DNA of 46,936 bases from Nonomuraea cavernae (GTDB lineage: Bacteria > Actinomycetota > Actinomycetes > Streptosporangiales > Streptosporangiaceae). The position numbers were made by a program, and so were the translations under genes. Positions 14,973 to 22,708 of this stretch are shown here, piece after piece (the first letter of the stretch is position 1; each line of letters opens with the position of its first letter). Location: positions 1 through 46,936 of the forward strand of contig NZ_BMNH01000043.1 of NCBI RefSeq assembly GCF_014646355.1, written 5' to 3'. The notes beneath the pieces are model-generated. The model searched no databases. It worked only from the letters and a program-made list of their open reading frames with translations, and was not told where the DNA came from.

Positions 14973-17063
14973 ATGCCGCAGATCTCGCCGCTGGTTGCCG
15001 GCGACCCTGGCGAGCTGGGGTCGTTCAGGCTGTCCGGACGGATCGGAGAGGGCGGCCAGGGCATCGTCTACCTGGGCGTCAACGAACAGGACGAACAGGC
15101 CGCCATCAAGCTGCTGCACATCAAGTTCAGCGGCGACACGATCGCCAGGTCGCGCTTCGCCCGCGAGCTGAAGGCGGCGCAGCGGGTGGCGTCGTTCTGC
15201 ACCGCCCGGGTCATCGAGGCCGACCTCGACGGCGACACGCCGTACATCGCCAGCGAGTACATCGACGGGCGCGCGCTGCGCGACATCGTCGACGACGACG
15301 GGCCGCTGCGGGGCACGGCGCTCGACCGGCTGGCCATCGGCACCGCCACCGCCCTCACCGCGATCCACCACGCCTCGATCGTGCACCGTGACTTCAAGCC
15401 CGACAACGTGCTGATCGCCGCCGACGGGCCGCGCGTGGTCGACTTCGGGATCGCCCGGATCATCGACTCCACCGGGACGATCACCAGCCGGGCCATCGGC
15501 ACCCCCGCCTACATGGCGCCCGAGCAGATCGCCGGTGACGACGTCGGGCCCTTCACGGACGTGTTCGCCTGGGGGGCGACCATCGCGTTCGCGGCGACCG
15601 GGCAGGCCGTCTTCGAGGGCAACTCGATCGCCGTGGTGCTCAACCGGATCCTCAACCACGAGGTCGACGTCAGCATGATGCCCGAGCCGCTGCGCGGAGT
15701 CGTGCGGTCGGCACTGGCCAAGGCGCCCGCCGAGCGGCCCTCGGCCGACCAGATCCTGCTGCGGCTGCTCGGCCAGCCCGAGTCGGTGAGCGCGTCCACC
15801 GCCCTGCTCACCCGGGGCGTCCAGGTGGCGAGCGACGACACCACGCCGTTCAAGCGGGTCTCCGCGACCCGGATCGAGCCCCGGGCCGGCCTGACCGGCC
15901 CCAGGTCGGGTGAGTCCCCCGCGGACGTCACCCCACGCCAGGGGGCGTCCGCGCGCACCGCCGGGACGTCCTCCACCGGTTCGGAGACGTCCTCGCACGG
16001 TACGGGGACGTCCTCGCGAGTGTCCGGGACGTCTTCGGAGTCTCCGGAGACGTCCGTGCGGAACCCCGTGCCGCCCGAGCCATGGGAGGGGACGTCCGCG
16101 CAGGCCGGGGGCGCGCCGGCGCCCTGGACGTCTGAAGGTCCGGCCGCGCCCGGCACCCGGCCGGGGTCTCCGGCACGCCGGGGGCGGCGCCGGATGTGGT
16201 GGGCCGCGCTGGCCGTCACGCTGCTCCTGATCGCCGGCGCCGTGCTCGTGGCCGTGGCGAACGGCTGGCCACAGCGGGCGTTCGGCGGCCAGCGGCAGTC
16301 CGGGATCACGGGCGGCCCGACCTCGCCGGGGCCGTTCACCAGCGTGGTCGACAAGGTGGCGACGACCGGCAAGCTGGTGATCGGCGTGAAGGGCGACCTG
16401 CCGGGCATCGGCCTGGAGCGCGACGGCGGGTTCGAGGGCTTCGACGTCGAGCTGGGCAGGCGGATCGCGACCGAGCTGGGGGCGCGACAGACGGCGTTCG
16501 TCAGGGTCTCGCGCGGCGACAGGGCCGACACGCTGGCCGACGGCACGGTGGACCTGGTGCTGGCCACCTACTCCATCGACAGGAGCGAGATCGGATTCGC
16601 CGGCCCCTACTACCTGGCCCACCAGGACCTCCTGGTCCGCGACGGCGCCGGCATCGACTCCCTGGCCGACCTCAAGGGCCGCAAGATCTGCGCCCCCGAC
16701 AGCCCGTCGGTCGGCAGGGTGCAGGCCAAGGTGCGGGTGGAGCCGGTGCCGGCCGGCGACTACGCCCAGTGCATGGACCTGCTGAGGAGCGGCCAGGTCG
16801 ACGCGGTGCCCGGCGACGACCTCATCCTGGCCGGGTTCGCCGGCCGCGAGAACCTCCGCTACAAGATCCTCGGCGCCAAGCTCACCGACGAGCGCTACGC
16901 CGTCGGCATCAAGCGGGGTGACGTCAAGACCTGCAAGGCGGTCAAGGCCGTGATCGCCGACCTCTACGTCTCGGGCACCATGAAACAGCTCCTCACCAGG
17001 CACTTCGGCAAGGTCGACTTCGCTCCGGAGCTGAAGGTGCCCGCGATGGAGCCCTGCGGATGA
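14973..17063 (+). CDS. Transmembrane Ser/Thr protein kinase with extracytoplasmic GlnH-like solute-binding domain
   Basis: A 696-residue receptor kinase. The kinase domain spans about residues 18-275: glycine loop IGEGGQGIVYLG (24-35), Lys46, Glu65, catalytic HRDFKPDN (138-145), DFG (157-159) and APEQ (182-185), so it should be active. A Ser/Thr/Gly-rich linker with repeated GTSS motifs (about 320-400) leads to one membrane helix (about 408-432). The outside part (about 450-690) is a family 3 solute-binding domain (KLVIGVKGDLPGIG, GFDVELGRRIA, DLVLATYSIDRSEIGFAGPYY, DLKGRKICAP), as in amino-acid ABC transporters of the GlnH type. Outside ligand binding could thus directly modulate kinase activity. 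ATG at 14973 has GGGGAAG six bases upstream; the frame is open from an upstream GTG at 14919. Malate dehydrogenase follows after 53 bp. Confidence 0.9.
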   Translation: MPQISPLVAGDPGELGSFRLSGRIGEGGQGIVYLGVNEQDEQAAIKLLHIKFSGDTIARSRFARELKAAQRVASFCTARVIEADLDGDTPYIASEYIDGRALRDIVDDDGPLRGTALDRLAIGTATALTAIHHASIVHRDFKPDNVLIAADGPRVVDFGIARIIDSTGTITSRAIGTPAYMAPEQIAGDDVGPFTDVFAWGATIAFAATGQAVFEGNSIAVVLNRILNHEVDVSMMPEPLRGVVRSALAKAPAERPSADQILLRLLGQPESVSASTALLTRGVQVASDDTTPFKRVSATRIEPRAGLTGPRSGESPADVTPRQGASARTAGTSSTGSETSSHGTGTSSRVSGTSSESPETSVRNPVPPEPWEGTSAQAGGAPAPWTSEGPAAPGTRPGSPARRGRRRMWWAALAVTLLLIAGAVLVAVANGWPQRAFGGQRQSGITGGPTSPGPFTSVVDKVATTGKLVIGVKGDLPGIGLERDGGFEGFDVELGRRIATELGARQTAFVRVSRGDRADTLADGTVDLVLATYSIDRSEIGFAGPYYLAHQDLLVRDGAGIDSLADLKGRKICAPDSPSVGRVQAKVRVEPVPAGDYAQCMDLLRSGQVDAVPGDDLILAGFAGRENLRYKILGAKLTDERYAVGIKRGDVKTCKAVKAVIADLYVSGTMKQLLTRHFGKVDFAPELKVPAMEPCG

Positions 17064-17116
17064 CGAGCGGGTAACATCCGAAAGTCAACCAACATCCCGT
17101 GAGTTAGGGGAAGGCC

Positions 17117-18091
17117 ATGGCCACGCCCGTCAAGGTGACCGTCACCGGAGCCGCCGGTCAGATCGGCTACGCGCTGCTGTTCCGCATCGCGTCGGGCCAG
17201 CTGCTGGGCGCGAACGTGCCGGTCAAGCTGAGCCTGCTGGAGATCCCCCAGGCGGTGAAGGCGGCCGAGGGCACCGCCATGGAGCTCGACGACTGCGCCT
17301 TCCCGCTGCTGTCGGGCATCGAGATCACCGACAGTCCCGACGTGGCCTTCGCCGGCGCCAACGTGGCGCTGCTGGTGGGTGCCATGCCGCGTAAGGCCGG
17401 CATGGAGCGCGGCGACCTGCTCGGCGCCAACGGCGGCATCTTCGGCCCGCAGGGCAAGGCGATCAACGACCACGCGGCCGACGACATCAGGGTCCTGGTC
17501 GTCGGCAACCCGGCCAACACCAACGCGCTCATCGCCCAGCAGCACGCCCCCGACGTGCCCGCCGAGCGCTTCACCGCGATGACCCGCCTCGACCACAACC
17601 GCGCGCTGTCGCAGCTCGCGGCGAAGCTCCAGGTGCCGGTCACCGAGATCAGGCACATGACGATCTGGGGCAACCACTCCGCCACGCAGTACCCCGACCT
17701 CTACCGCGCCGAGGTGGGCGGCAAGATCGCGGCCGAGCAGGTCGACGGCGAGTGGCTGCGCGACACGTTCATCCCGACCGTCGCCAAGCGCGGCGCGGCC
17801 ATCATCGAGGCGCGCGGCGCCTCGTCGGCGGCCTCGGCGGCCAACGCCGCGATCGACCACGTCCACGACTGGGTCAACGGCACCGACTGGACCTCCGCCG
17901 CGGTGGTCTCCGACGGCTCCTACGGGGTGCCGGAGGGTCTCATCTCGTCGTTCCCGGTGCGCGCGGTGGACGGCAGGTTCGAGATCATCCAGGGGCTTGA
18001 GATCGACGCCTTCTCCCGCGAGCGCATCGACGCCAGCGTCGGCGAGCTCATCGAGGAGCGCGACGCCGTCAGGTCCCTCGGCCTCATCTAG
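17117..18091 (+). CDS. mdh: Malate dehydrogenase
   Basis: A 324-residue NAD-dependent malate dehydrogenase interconverting malate and oxaloacetate. Cofactor loop VTGAAGQIGYALLFRIASGQ (residues 8-27), substrate arginines in MPRKAGMERGDLL, NPANTNALIA, TRLDHNRALSQLA and the catalytic His in TIWGNHSATQYPD are all present. The length and the AAGQIGY loop place it in the cytosolic-type group found in Actinobacteria. The ribosome site AGGGGAAGG lies 2-3 bases before ATG. It follows the sensor kinase in the same direction, possibly in one transcript, and ends at a terminator (18117-18150). Confidence 0.96.
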   Translation: MATPVKVTVTGAAGQIGYALLFRIASGQLLGANVPVKLSLLEIPQAVKAAEGTAMELDDCAFPLLSGIEITDSPDVAFAGANVALLVGAMPRKAGMERGDLLGANGGIFGPQGKAINDHAADDIRVLVVGNPANTNALIAQQHAPDVPAERFTAMTRLDHNRALSQLAAKLQVPVTEIRHMTIWGNHSATQYPDLYRAEVGGKIAAEQVDGEWLRDTFIPTVAKRGAAIIEARGASSAASAANAAIDHVHDWVNGTDWTSAAVVSDGSYGVPEGLISSFPVRAVDGRFEIIQGLEIDAFSRERIDASVGELIEERDAVRSLGLI

Positions 18092-18116
18092 ACTCCCGCC
18101 CCGCAGTACGACCCCG

Positions 18117-18153
18117 GCCCCGGCCGACCGTTGACCCGGTCAGTCGGGGCTTT
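18117..18153 (+). terminator. Terminator after mdh
   Basis: GCCCCGGCCGACC (18117-18129) pairs with GGTCAGTCGGGGC (18138-18150), with one G-U pair and one mismatch, around an 8-nt loop, then TTT. It overlaps the stop codon of the small convergent ORF at 18140. Confidence 0.75.
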
Positions 18154-18298
18154 CCGTCACGGTGCAGGGAGCGCTCGGTTCCGACGCCGGAGCCGGGATC
18201 GGCGTGACGAAGACCACGGCCGCTCCGGCGCTCAGGCTGCCCAGGATGACGAGGACGGCGAAGAGCAGCTTCGTGACCCTTGGTGAAAAGCTCCTCAC
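18140..18298 (-). CDS. Small single-pass membrane or secreted protein
   Basis: A 52-codon frame from GTG at 18298 to TGA at 18140-18142. It reads MRSFSPRVTKLLFAVLVILG, continues hydrophobic to about residue 31, then PIPAPASEPSAPCTVTESPD. The pattern is a short positive N-terminus, one membrane helix and a Pro/Ser-rich tail with a single Cys. Third positions are about 80% G/C, like real genes here, and unlike the noncoding flank. No Shine-Dalgarno is seen, so the start is uncertain; an in-frame stop lies four codons upstream, so GTG is the first possible start. It follows galE by 38 bp in the same direction. No function is known. Confidence 0.45.
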   Translation of the reverse strand: MRSFSPRVTKLLFAVLVILGSLSAGAAVVFVTPIPAPASEPSAPCTVTESPD

Positions 18299-18336
18299 AT
18301 TTCGGTATCAGAGCATATATCTGGCGGCTGTATACC

Positions 18337-19284
18337 TCATTTGCCGGAAAGCGCTGCCCAGGCATCGGAGACGATGTCGCGCAGCGCCGGCCGCTCGGCC
18401 TTCCAGCCCAGCTCACGCTGGATTTTCGCCGAGGAGGCGACCAGCTCGGCGGGGTCGCCGTCGCGGCGCGGCCCGAGGACGGCGGGGATCTCGTGACCGG
18501 TGACCTCGCGGCAGACGGAGATCACCTCCTGGACGGAGAAGCCGGCGCCGCTGCCGAGGTTGTAGATCGCGTGCGCTCCCTCGGTGACCGCCTCCAGTGC
18601 CAGCAGGTGGGCGCGGGCGAGGTCGGCCACATGGATGTAGTCGCGAACGCACGTTCCGTCGGAGGTGGGGTAGTCGGTGCCGAAGACGCTTACCGACTCG
18701 CGCTCGCCGGTGGCGACTTTGAGCACGTTGGGGATGAGATGGGTCTCGATCGCGTGCCGCTCGCGGTAGCGGCCGTAGGCGCCGGCCACGTTGAAGTAAC
18801 GCAGGCTGACGGCCCCGAGCCCGCGCAGCCCCGCGTACGCGGTGAGCGCGGTGTCGACGGCCAGCTTGGAGGCGCCGTAGGGGTTGGTGGGCCGGGTCGG
18901 GTCGGTCTCCAGGATGGGGGAGCGCTCCGGCTCGCCGTAGGTGGCCGCCGTGGAGGAGAACACGATCCGGCGCACGCCCCGCTCGTGCATCGCCTCCAGC
19001 AGTGCCAGCGTGCCGCCGAGGTTGTGCGACCAGTAGAGACCGGGATCGGCCACCGACTCGCCGACCAGCGACTTGGCCGCGAAGTGCAGCACCGCGTCGA
19101 CGCCCGCCAGAGTGTCGCCGGGCTCGCTGATCGACCCCTGGACGAACCGGGCCCCCTCCGGCACCGCGTCGGCGTGCCCGGTCGACAGGTCGTCGAGCAC
19201 GGTCACCTCGTGGCCCGCCTCGACGAGTTGCGCCGCGACGACACTGCCGACATATCCGGCACCCCCGGTCACCAGCAGTCTCAT
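18337..19284 (-). CDS. galE: UDP-glucose 4-epimerase
   Basis: A 315-residue extended short-chain dehydrogenase that interconverts UDP-glucose and UDP-galactose. NAD-binding loop TGGAGYVGS (residues 6-14), DDLSTGHADAV, FAAKSLVGESV, FSSTAATYGEP (catalytic Ser/Thr), NPYGASKLAVD (YxxxK), and RYFNVAGAYGRYRE. Later motifs GTDYPTSDGTCVRDYIHVADLA and YNLGSGAGFSVQEVI are typical of GalE. ATG at 19284 fits the family start MRLLVTGGAGYVGS and has AGGGGTGG upstream. It is divergent from the CNNM gene by 53 bp. No other Leloir genes are in the window. Confidence 0.93.
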   Translation of the reverse strand: MRLLVTGGAGYVGSVVAAQLVEAGHEVTVLDDLSTGHADAVPEGARFVQGSISEPGDTLAGVDAVLHFAAKSLVGESVADPGLYWSHNLGGTLALLEAMHERGVRRIVFSSTAATYGEPERSPILETDPTRPTNPYGASKLAVDTALTAYAGLRGLGAVSLRYFNVAGAYGRYRERHAIETHLIPNVLKVATGERESVSVFGTDYPTSDGTCVRDYIHVADLARAHLLALEAVTEGAHAIYNLGSGAGFSVQEVISVCREVTGHEIPAVLGPRRDGDPAELVASSAKIQRELGWKAERPALRDIVSDAWAALSGK

Positions 19285-19337
19285 GTCCACCCCTGTTGGA
19301 ATATGTTTGATTTTGTACGGCTCGCCGTTCAGCATAC

Positions 19338-20684
19338 GTGGGAAAGGCGTTGAGTACGCTGCCAACCACCATGTTTGACACCGTCGTCGCCAATATCGTC
19401 CTGGTCCTGCTCTTCATTCTGGTCGGCGGTTTCTTCGCGGCCGCCGAGATGGCGATGGTCAGTTTGCGCGAGAGTCAGGTGCGCAAGCTCGCCCAGCACG
19501 GCCGCCGGGGAGAGCGGGTCGCCAAACTGGCCCGTGACCCCAACCGGTTCCTGTCGGCCGTGCAGATCGGGGTGACGGTCGCCACCATGCTGTCGGCCGC
19601 GTTCGGCGCCGACCGGCTCGGCATGCAGCTCGCGCCCGTCCTGGAGCGGTGGGGGGCGCCGGCCGCGCTCGCCGACGTGCTCGCGCTCGTCCTGGTCACG
19701 CTGGCCATCTCGTACGTGTCGCTGGTGCTCGGCGAGCTGGCGCCCAAGCGGCTGGCCAGGCAGCGGGCCGAGGGCTTCGCGCTGTTCGTGGCGCCCTTCC
19801 TCGACCGGATCGCCGCCCTGTCGCGGCCGATCATCTGGGCGCTGTCGAAGTCGACCGACGGCGTGGTCAGGCTGCTGGGCGGCAACCCGCAGGCCGACAC
19901 CGAAGAGGTGACCACCGAGGAGCTGCGCGACATGGTGGTCGGCCACACCGACCTCACGGCCGACGAGCGCCACCTGATCGCCGAGGTGTTCGCCGCCGGC
20001 AAGCGTCAGTGCCGCGAGGTGATGCTGCCGCGGACCGAGGTCGAGTTCATGGAGGCCGACACCCCGCTGGCCGAGGCGGCGGTGCTGGTGGCGGCGCTGC
20101 CCCACTCGCGCTTCCCGGTCTACCGCGAGTCCTACGACGAGGTCATCGGGTTCGTGCACGTGCGCGACCTGCTCGACCCGGTGCTCACCGGCCGCATCGA
20201 GCCGATCAGCGAGCTGGTGCCGATCAGGCCGGTCAAGTTCGTGCCCGCCTCCAAACGGGTGCTCACCACCCTGTCGGAGATGCGCGACGAGGGACACCAC
20301 CTGGCCATCGTGGTCGACGAGTACGGCGGCACGGCCGGCATCGTCACCCTCGAGGACCTGGTCGAGGAGCTGATCGGCGACATCAGGGACGAGTACGACG
20401 TCGAGGGCGACACGGTCGTCCTCCCGGCCGGCGAGATCGAGATCGACGGGCTGACCAACCTCAACGACTTCGCCGCCGAGACCGGCATCAAGCTGCCCAG
20501 CGGGCCGTACGAGACGCTGGGAGGGTTCGTGATGGCCGTGCTCGGGCACGTCCCCACCGTGGGTGAGAAAGTGGAGGTGCCGGGGTTCGAGCTGACCGTC
20601 ACCGAGCTCGACGGCCGCCGCATCGCCCGCGTGAGAGTGAAACGCCGACCTGTCATCGAGTCGGCGACCGACCAGGATTCCTGA
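19338..20684 (+). CDS. CNNM/CorC (hemolysin family) transport protein
   Basis: A 448-residue membrane protein. The DUF21/CNNM transmembrane domain (about residues 12-195, with VGGFFAAAEMAMVSLRESQV and FLSAVQIGVTVATMLSAAFG) is followed by a CBS pair (about 215-335, including RTEVEFMEAD, SRFPVYRESYDEVIGFVHVRDL and VVDEYGGTAGIVTLEDLVEE) and a CorC/HlyC C-terminal domain (about 350-435). CNNM proteins mediate Mg2+ efflux or Na+-coupled Mg2+ movement. Three starts are possible: GTG 19338, TTG 19350 (after GGGAAAGG) and ATG 19371; all leave the domain intact. It is 14 bp upstream of trpS, probably in the same operon. Confidence 0.9.
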   Translation: MGKALSTLPTTMFDTVVANIVLVLLFILVGGFFAAAEMAMVSLRESQVRKLAQHGRRGERVAKLARDPNRFLSAVQIGVTVATMLSAAFGADRLGMQLAPVLERWGAPAALADVLALVLVTLAISYVSLVLGELAPKRLARQRAEGFALFVAPFLDRIAALSRPIIWALSKSTDGVVRLLGGNPQADTEEVTTEELRDMVVGHTDLTADERHLIAEVFAAGKRQCREVMLPRTEVEFMEADTPLAEAAVLVAALPHSRFPVYRESYDEVIGFVHVRDLLDPVLTGRIEPISELVPIRPVKFVPASKRVLTTLSEMRDEGHHLAIVVDEYGGTAGIVTLEDLVEELIGDIRDEYDVEGDTVVLPAGEIEIDGLTNLNDFAAETGIKLPSGPYETLGGFVMAVLGHVPTVGEKVEVPGFELTVTELDGRRIARVRVKRRPVIESATDQDS

Positions 20685-20698
20685 CACAATTACCTGCT

Positions 20699-21700
20699 AT
20701 GGCCAGACCTCGTGTTCTTTCCGGCATCCAGCCCACCGCGGACTCCTTCCACCTGGGCAACTACCTGGGTGCGGTCCGTCAATGGGTTCCGCTGCAGGAG
20801 ACCCACGACGCCTTCTACAGCGTGGTCGATCTGCACGCGATCACCGTGCCGACCGACCCGGCCGACCTGCGCCGCCGCACCCGCGTGGCCGCCGCGCAGC
20901 TGTTCGCCGCCGGGCTCGACCCCGAGCGGTCGACCCTGTTCGTGCAGTCGCACGTGCGCCAGCACACGGAGCTGGCCTGGATCCTGATCTGCCTGACCGG
21001 CATGGGCGAGGCCGGCCGGATGACGCAGTTCAAGGACAAGTCGGCCAGGTTCGGGGAGAGCGCCGCCAGTGTCGGGCTCTTCACCTACCCGATCCTGCAG
21101 GCCGCCGACATCCTCGTCTACCAGGCCGACAGCGTGCCCGTCGGCGCCGACCAGAAGCAGCACCTCGAGCTGACCCGTGACCTGGCCCAACGCTTCAACC
21201 ACCGCTTCGGCGACACGTTCACGCTGCCCGAGCCGTACATCCTCAAGGAGGTCGAGAAGATCACCGACCTCCAGGACCCGACGGCCAAGATGTCCAAGTC
21301 GTCGTCCAGCCCGGCGGGCATCCTCGACGTGCTGGAGCAGCCCGGTCCGCTGCGCAAGAAGGTGATGCGCGCGGTCACCGACACCGGCTCCGAGGTGCTC
21401 TTCGACGAGGAGAACAAGCCCGGTGTGTCCAACCTGCTGCGCATCCAGTCGGCGCTGACCGGCACGCCGATCCCCGAGCTGGTCACCCGCTACCAGGGCC
21501 AGGGCTACGGCGCCTTCAAGAAGGACGTGGCCGAGGCGGTGGCCGACACCTTCACGCCGATCCGCGAGCGTACGGAGAAGCTGCTGTCGGACGAGGCCGA
21601 GCTCGACCGGCTGCTGGCGATCGGCGCCGAGCGCGCCCGCCAGGTCGCCGAGCAGACCATGATCGAGGTCCGCGACCGCATCGGCTTCCTGCCCACCTGA
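20699..21700 (+). CDS. trpS: Tryptophanyl-tRNA synthetase
   Basis: A 333-residue class Ic aminoacyl-tRNA synthetase that charges tRNA-Trp. It begins RVLSGIQPTADSFHLGNYLG, where FHLGNYLG holds the HIGH-type signature, and carries the KMSKS loop in TAKMSKSSSS (about 199-208). MTQFKDKSARFGESAASVGLFTYPILQAADIL and VPVGADQKQHLELTRDLA form the Trp and ATP pocket typical of TrpS. Length and motifs are normal. It follows the CNNM gene by 14 bp and precedes the YihY gene by 18 bp. Confidence 0.97.
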   Translation: MARPRVLSGIQPTADSFHLGNYLGAVRQWVPLQETHDAFYSVVDLHAITVPTDPADLRRRTRVAAAQLFAAGLDPERSTLFVQSHVRQHTELAWILICLTGMGEAGRMTQFKDKSARFGESAASVGLFTYPILQAADILVYQADSVPVGADQKQHLELTRDLAQRFNHRFGDTFTLPEPYILKEVEKITDLQDPTAKMSKSSSSPAGILDVLEQPGPLRKKVMRAVTDTGSEVLFDEENKPGVSNLLRIQSALTGTPIPELVTRYQGQGYGAFKKDVAEAVADTFTPIRERTEKLLSDEAELDRLLAIGAERARQVAEQTMIEVRDRIGFLPT

Positions 21701-21718
21701 CGGCCGGCGACGAGCACC

Positions 21719-22708
21719 ATGTCAGGCCTGACCGAGCGGATCGCGGCGGCGAAGGCCAAGGGGCGCCGCCTGGTCGAAGACTGGAGGGTCCGGCGCCCCT
21801 GGCTCGACCATCTGATCAGGACCGCCCAGCGCTATGAGCTCCAGAGCGGCAACCGGCTGGCGGGCGCGGTCACCTACTTCGCGTTCCTGTCGTTCTTCCC
21901 GCTGATCGCGCTGGCCTTCGCGGTGCTCGGCTACGTCCTGAGCAACGACCAGAACGCCATCGACGCGCTGACCCAGGCCATCGACGACCAGTTCCCCGGC
22001 TTCGCCGAGCAGCTCGACATCAACGGCATCGCGCAGGCGAAGGCGACCGCCGGGATCATCGGTCTGCTCGGCCTGCTCTACGCCGGGCTGGGCGCCGTCG
22101 ACGCGCTGCGCGGAGCGCTGCGCGAGATGTCGATGACGACCACGCCGCCGCTCAACTTCTTCCTCGGCAAGCTGCGCGACCTGGTCTCGCTCATCCTGCT
22201 GGGGCTGACCATCCTGGCCTCGGTGGCGGTCTCCGGGTTCGCCACCCAGGCGACGACGACGGTGGTGAGCTTCCTCAACCTCGACGCCACGGGGTTCAAC
22301 ACCGGAGGGTTGTTCCTCGCCGGGCTCGCGGCCGGGCTGGCCGCCGACTGGCTGATCTTCGTGATCGTGCTGGGCTGGGTCGCCCCGCCGGTCGGGCCCT
22401 TCCGGTACGTCGCCCGTGGCGCGTTGCTCGGCGCGATCGGGTTCGGGCTGCTCAAGCAACTGGCCGGGCTGCTGCTGAGCCACACGCTCGGCAACCCGCT
22501 GTACGGCACTTTCGCAGTCATCGTGGGGCTGCTGCTCTGGATCAACTTCTCGGCCCGGCTCGTGCTCTACGTCGCCGCCTGGACGGCGACGGCGGGGCTC
22601 AGCCCTCCTCCCGCGCCCTCGCCGATCCCGTCCAGCGGGTCGCCGGAGGACGAACCCTCGAAGAACGGGGCGCCGCCTGGGCAGACGGGCGGCTCCTCAG
22701 CGGCGTGA
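21719..22708 (+). CDS. YihY/BrkB family inner-membrane protein
   Basis: A 329-residue membrane protein with an N-terminal cytoplasmic part, about six membrane segments (starting at GAVTYFAFLSFFPLIALAFA, then IGLLGLLYAGLGAVDALRGAL and LVSLILLGLTILASVAVSGF), the conserved GNPLYGTFAVIVGLLLWINF, and a Pro/Ser/Gly-rich tail. YihY/BrkB proteins have no settled biochemical role; some influence envelope integrity or transport. In other actinomycetes homologues lie next to the D,D-carboxypeptidase and the SCO4848-type gene, as here. The last 12 bp overlap the 3' end of the convergent carboxypeptidase gene. Confidence 0.88.
   Translation: MSGLTERIAAAKAKGRRLVEDWRVRRPWLDHLIRTAQRYELQSGNRLAGAVTYFAFLSFFPLIALAFAVLGYVLSNDQNAIDALTQAIDDQFPGFAEQLDINGIAQAKATAGIIGLLGLLYAGLGAVDALRGALREMSMTTTPPLNFFLGKLRDLVSLILLGLTILASVAVSGFATQATTTVVSFLNLDATGFNTGGLFLAGLAAGLAADWLIFVIVLGWVAPPVGPFRYVARGALLGAIGFGLLKQLAGLLLSHTLGNPLYGTFAVIVGLLLWINFSARLVLYVAAWTATAGLSPPPAPSPIPSSGSPEDEPSKNGAPPGQTGGSSAA

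Noticed and set aside
17064..17116. Riboswitch or independent strong promoter before mdh
   Set aside because: The 53-bp gap is too short for a known riboswitch, and I see no convincing -35/-10 pair; only a ribosome site is clear.
18084..18416. 110-codon minus-strand frame across the galE end
   Set aside because: Shadow of galE and of the 52-codon ORF in a different frame; the shorter frame has the better codon bias and membrane helix.
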